NCBI GenBank assembly: GCA_937973565.1
Contig: CALJKQ010000023.1
Coordinates: 1 to 16,298, forward strand
Direction of reading: 5' to 3'
DNA length: 16,298 nucleotides
Source: an uncultured Saprospiraceae bacterium
GTDB taxonomy: Bacteria; Bacteroidota; Bacteroidia; Chitinophagales; Saprospiraceae
The position numbers were made by a program, and so were the translations under genes. The notes below the pieces were generated by a model. The model was not told the origin of the DNA, ran no database searches, and saw nothing but the letters and a program-made list of their open reading frames with translations. Shown here in pieces: positions 13,883 through 16,298 of this stretch (within the stretch, counting starts at the first letter, position 1; each line of letters begins with the position of its first letter).

Positions 13883-16293
13883 GGGTTAATGATAATGGTT
13901 TTTGATTTTTTGATGTTTTGTGGGTTCGTACTATGATTCAGCTCGTAATACTTATGATCTGACCAGGCACTAAACATGTTTTTGTAATAGGGACTCAATG
14001 GATTGCCCGATTGACCTCCCGGATATACTCCAAAGGCTTTTGTGTTTTGCCCGCCGGCCATGTCTACGATCATTCTCCATGAGGGTCCATACGCTTCACC
14101 TACGGCATTGATGGCATCTGTTGTACCATCGACAGTTAGTCCTCTGACTGATAATGCCGGCAGTCGGGTATAGTGATTGATGTTGAGTGGTTTGTGCGTA
14201 CCCCATGGTATCTTATTTTTGGGCGCAAGCTCACCCGAATTGATTTTGTCAAATACGGCATATATCAATTCCCTTCTGTTTTCCTTCTTCTGAGGGGTAC
14301 TGACCTTATCAAAAATAACAGAACTTGTATCACGCGTCAACAAATCGACCAGCCGCCAATCCTCAGGAAAGAGGATGTCCATGGTGTCTTTGTAACTGAG
14401 TATTTCATCAAATGTTTCTTCGTACAGGTTTTTGAACATAGCTTCATAACTGGTTGCCGCTGTACTGGAAGCTGTATAATGGTAATCCCAGTTTGACCAT
14501 TGGATTAGCATCGGATGGTTGGCATACTTGGGCTTCAAAACGCGAATGATTTCAGGCAATGCTTTGGACGCAAAATAATTAAAATTGTCTGCCTGCATTT
14601 TTTGCATCTTGGCAACATCCCATTTTGTTGTGTCCCTCAACTTTTGATTAATGGAAATGTTTCGGGCATGCTCAAATTTACCTGTATAATAGTAAGGATA
14701 ATCAGATCCGGCTGATCGTTGATTGGATGAAGTCACATAACCGGATACGGGATTTTCTATATAGGGATTTTGATCTCTGGGTATGTACTGATCCCAATCT
14801 CCTGCCGGATTGGAAGCAGGTTCTACAAACCGGCCATCTTCTTTTTGCCGGATGGGAAATAGACCATTTACATACAACGCAATTTCTCCTGTTTTGGAAG
14901 CAAAAATAAAATTCTGTGCGGGGGTGTTGAAATGCCTCAAAGCTTGTTTGAATTGTTCTTTATTCTGACTTTTCATCACATCGATAAAAGTCATAAATTC
15001 TGCTTCATTTTTTACGTCTACAGGCAGCCATCTTACAGCTATATCGGATTTTCCATCATTGGATTCAAAACGAACTACACCCTTGTCAATAAAAAGGATG
15101 GTATCCATTACATCCGGCATATTTTTTACTTTGATCGGCTTGATCACTTTTCTCGTTTGCTTTTGGCCATCTCCCGAACGATAAGCGGATTTTGAATCGT
15201 CTGTCCACGAAACCCAGAAAAGATCTTCGACGTCATGGGAAACATTGGTTTCTCCCCATGCAATATGATCGTTAAAGCCGATCATGATGCCCGGAAATCC
15301 GGGAAAAGAAACACCATATGCATTAAACTGCGGTGTTACTATGTGTTCTTCCATCCATATGGAAGGCAGACTCAAACTGAGGTGCGGATCATTGCAAAGT
15401 ATGGCATTGCCACTCAACGATTTTACGGGAGATACTGCCCAGTTGTTGCTGCCAATGCCCTTTGTCCTGTTTTCATAAAAATATTGGTAAAAGGGGCCTT
15501 TTACAATAGAATCTGGAGCTTCATTTGTGTATTCATTTTTGAAATTGTATTTTCTCTCATAGGGAATTACCGGATATCCTCCATCGTTTTGTTCCGGATA
15601 AAATTCGTCAAACATTTTTCTTCCCAATACCGCCAGGCTATTAGTCGATTCCAAATCGTCAGACCTTCCGCACAATACATCTGCCATGGAACTATAAACC
15701 AATGCACTTTTTTTGATTGTCCACAATTCAGGTTTAAAATCCAGTAATTTGTATTCCAGGGGATAATCCTCCGGTTTTAACTGCTTAATATATGCATTCA
15801 CACCATCTACATACCTTTGAAGCAGCTTCATGGATTCGGGGTGTTTCGCCCAGGCTATGACGGCGTTTTCAGCAGTAGTTTCTATGAGGCTTCGGTTTCG
15901 GGATTTATCATACGGCAGTGTTATGGGGCCCATAACTTCTGACAGTCGGCCTTGCGCAGCCCTTGTCATAAAGTCCATTTGAAAAAGCCTGTTGGCTGCT
16001 TCTGTATAGCCCTGCAGAAATAAAGCATCTTCCATAGAAGAAGCAAAAATGTGAGGAACCCAGCGATCGTCGTAAATGATAGATGATTTTTGAATGCCTT
16101 CCAAGTTCAGGACTTCATCACTTTGTAGTTTGGAGGCAGTATTGTTCCAAATTCCACTCATGGGATGAAGAAAATGGGCTAGCGGGGGCAGTGGATTTCC
16201 CGGAATCTGAATTTTTCCATCCAACAATAAAACTAACCCAACATGCAAACATATACTGTTTCCAAAAATATCGTGCAACACACATAATAACAA
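13879..16293 (-). CDS. penicillin acylase family protein (Ntn hydrolase), start uncertain
   Basis: Amide hydrolase of the penicillin G acylase / acyl-homoserine-lactone acylase superfamily; true substrate unknown, expected periplasmic or membrane-tethered. Up to 804 aa. The N-terminal chain has YDDRWVPHIFASSMEDALFLQGY (74-96) and RLFQMDFMTRAAQGRLSEVMG. The autocatalytic site is GSNNW at 281-285, making Ser282 the expected N-terminal nucleophile of the mature beta chain. NDPHLSLSLPSIWMEEH (301-317) and FPGIMIGFNDHIAWGETN follow. Beta-chain family motifs such as YVTSSNQR are also present. The N-terminal region has a hydrophobic stretch (HVGLVLLL, 17-24) before PLPPLAHFLHP, as in Bacteroidota homologues with an N-terminal anchor. 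An in-frame TAA lies at 16294-16296 and no in-frame ATG occurs before residue 45. The start must be TTG 16293, GTG 16281 or another unusual codon, unless a frameshift is present. Confidence 0.87.
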   Translation of the reverse strand: MLLCVLHDIFGNSICLHVGLVLLLDGKIQIPGNPLPPLAHFLHPMSGIWNNTASKLQSDEVLNLEGIQKSSIIYDDRWVPHIFASSMEDALFLQGYTEAANRLFQMDFMTRAAQGRLSEVMGPITLPYDKSRNRSLIETTAENAVIAWAKHPESMKLLQRYVDGVNAYIKQLKPEDYPLEYKLLDFKPELWTIKKSALVYSSMADVLCGRSDDLESTNSLAVLGRKMFDEFYPEQNDGGYPVIPYERKYNFKNEYTNEAPDSIVKGPFYQYFYENRTKGIGSNNWAVSPVKSLSGNAILCNDPHLSLSLPSIWMEEHIVTPQFNAYGVSFPGFPGIMIGFNDHIAWGETNVSHDVEDLFWVSWTDDSKSAYRSGDGQKQTRKVIKPIKVKNMPDVMDTILFIDKGVVRFESNDGKSDIAVRWLPVDVKNEAEFMTFIDVMKSQNKEQFKQALRHFNTPAQNFIFASKTGEIALYVNGLFPIRQKEDGRFVEPASNPAGDWDQYIPRDQNPYIENPVSGYVTSSNQRSAGSDYPYYYTGKFEHARNISINQKLRDTTKWDVAKMQKMQADNFNYFASKALPEIIRVLKPKYANHPMLIQWSNWDYHYTASSTAATSYEAMFKNLYEETFDEILSYKDTMDILFPEDWRLVDLLTRDTSSVIFDKVSTPQKKENRRELIYAVFDKINSGELAPKNKIPWGTHKPLNINHYTRLPALSVRGLTVDGTTDAINAVGEAYGPSWRMIVDMAGGQNTKAFGVYPGGQSGNPLSPYYKNMFSAWSDHKYYELNHSTNPQNIKKSKTIIINP

Positions 16294-16298
16294 TTAAA

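Noticed and set aside
15235..15747. 170-codon open frame on the plus strand antisense to the penicillin acylase gene
   Set aside because: The opposite strand carries conserved Ntn hydrolase motifs throughout this interval; the plus-strand product looks like no known family and is a shadow.
1..16298. CRISPR arrays, tRNA genes, insertion sequences, attachment sites, toxin-antitoxin or defence genes
   Set aside because: I read the gaps and reading frames and saw no repeat-spacer pattern, cloverleaf, transposase, terminal inverted repeat or defence domain.

Overview
This looks like a chromosomal housekeeping segment from a member of the Bacteroidota, probably Cytophagales or a relative. The supporting signs are bacillithiol synthesis (BshC), a roughly 290-residue RpoD-type sigma factor beginning MRQLKI, a secreted family I know only from this phylum (429 aa, ending KKKRKT), Bacteroidota-style TAnnTTTG promoter boxes, and weak or absent Shine-Dalgarno sequences. 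The genus assignment is inference. I saw no tRNA, rRNA, insertion sequence, CRISPR array or prophage gene, and no gap between genes exceeds about 172 bases.

Left block, plus strand (1-4698): the 3' part of queE (queuosine precursor synthesis), then mgsA (methylglyoxal synthase), uvrC (nucleotide excision repair) and a secreted GH20 beta-N-acetylhexosaminidase. Neighbours overlap by 8 and 14 bases or lie 10 bases apart, so they probably form one transcript. A large membrane-anchored von Willebrand A protein with an extra glutamine-amidotransferase-like segment faces this block on the minus strand (4871-6964). It is divergent from a secreted Bacteroidota-specific protein (7081-8370), which has a perfect TAnnTTTG box upstream.

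Right block, minus strand (8371-16293): reading in the direction of transcription, a penicillin-acylase-family Ntn hydrolase, a small membrane protein joined to it by an ATGA overlap, bshC, a class I photolyase (phr) 3 bases after bshC, a divergent RpoD-like sigma factor, an unrecognised 201-aa cytoplasmic protein, and a single-stranded DNA-binding protein without the usual acidic aromatic tail. The ssb stop abuts the stop of the opposing plus-strand gene inside a TGATCA palindrome.

Two loose themes emerge. DNA repair is represented by uvrC, phr and ssb. Electrophile and thiol chemistry is represented by mgsA, which makes methylglyoxal, and bshC, which makes the thiol that commonly buffers such electrophiles. 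Whether the sigma factor controls its neighbours is open. I found no clearly new multi-gene system. The items most worth a second look are the divergent sigma factor beside phr and bshC, the secreted family with no convincing function, the VWA and amidotransferase-like hybrid, and the missing conventional start of the penicillin acylase gene.
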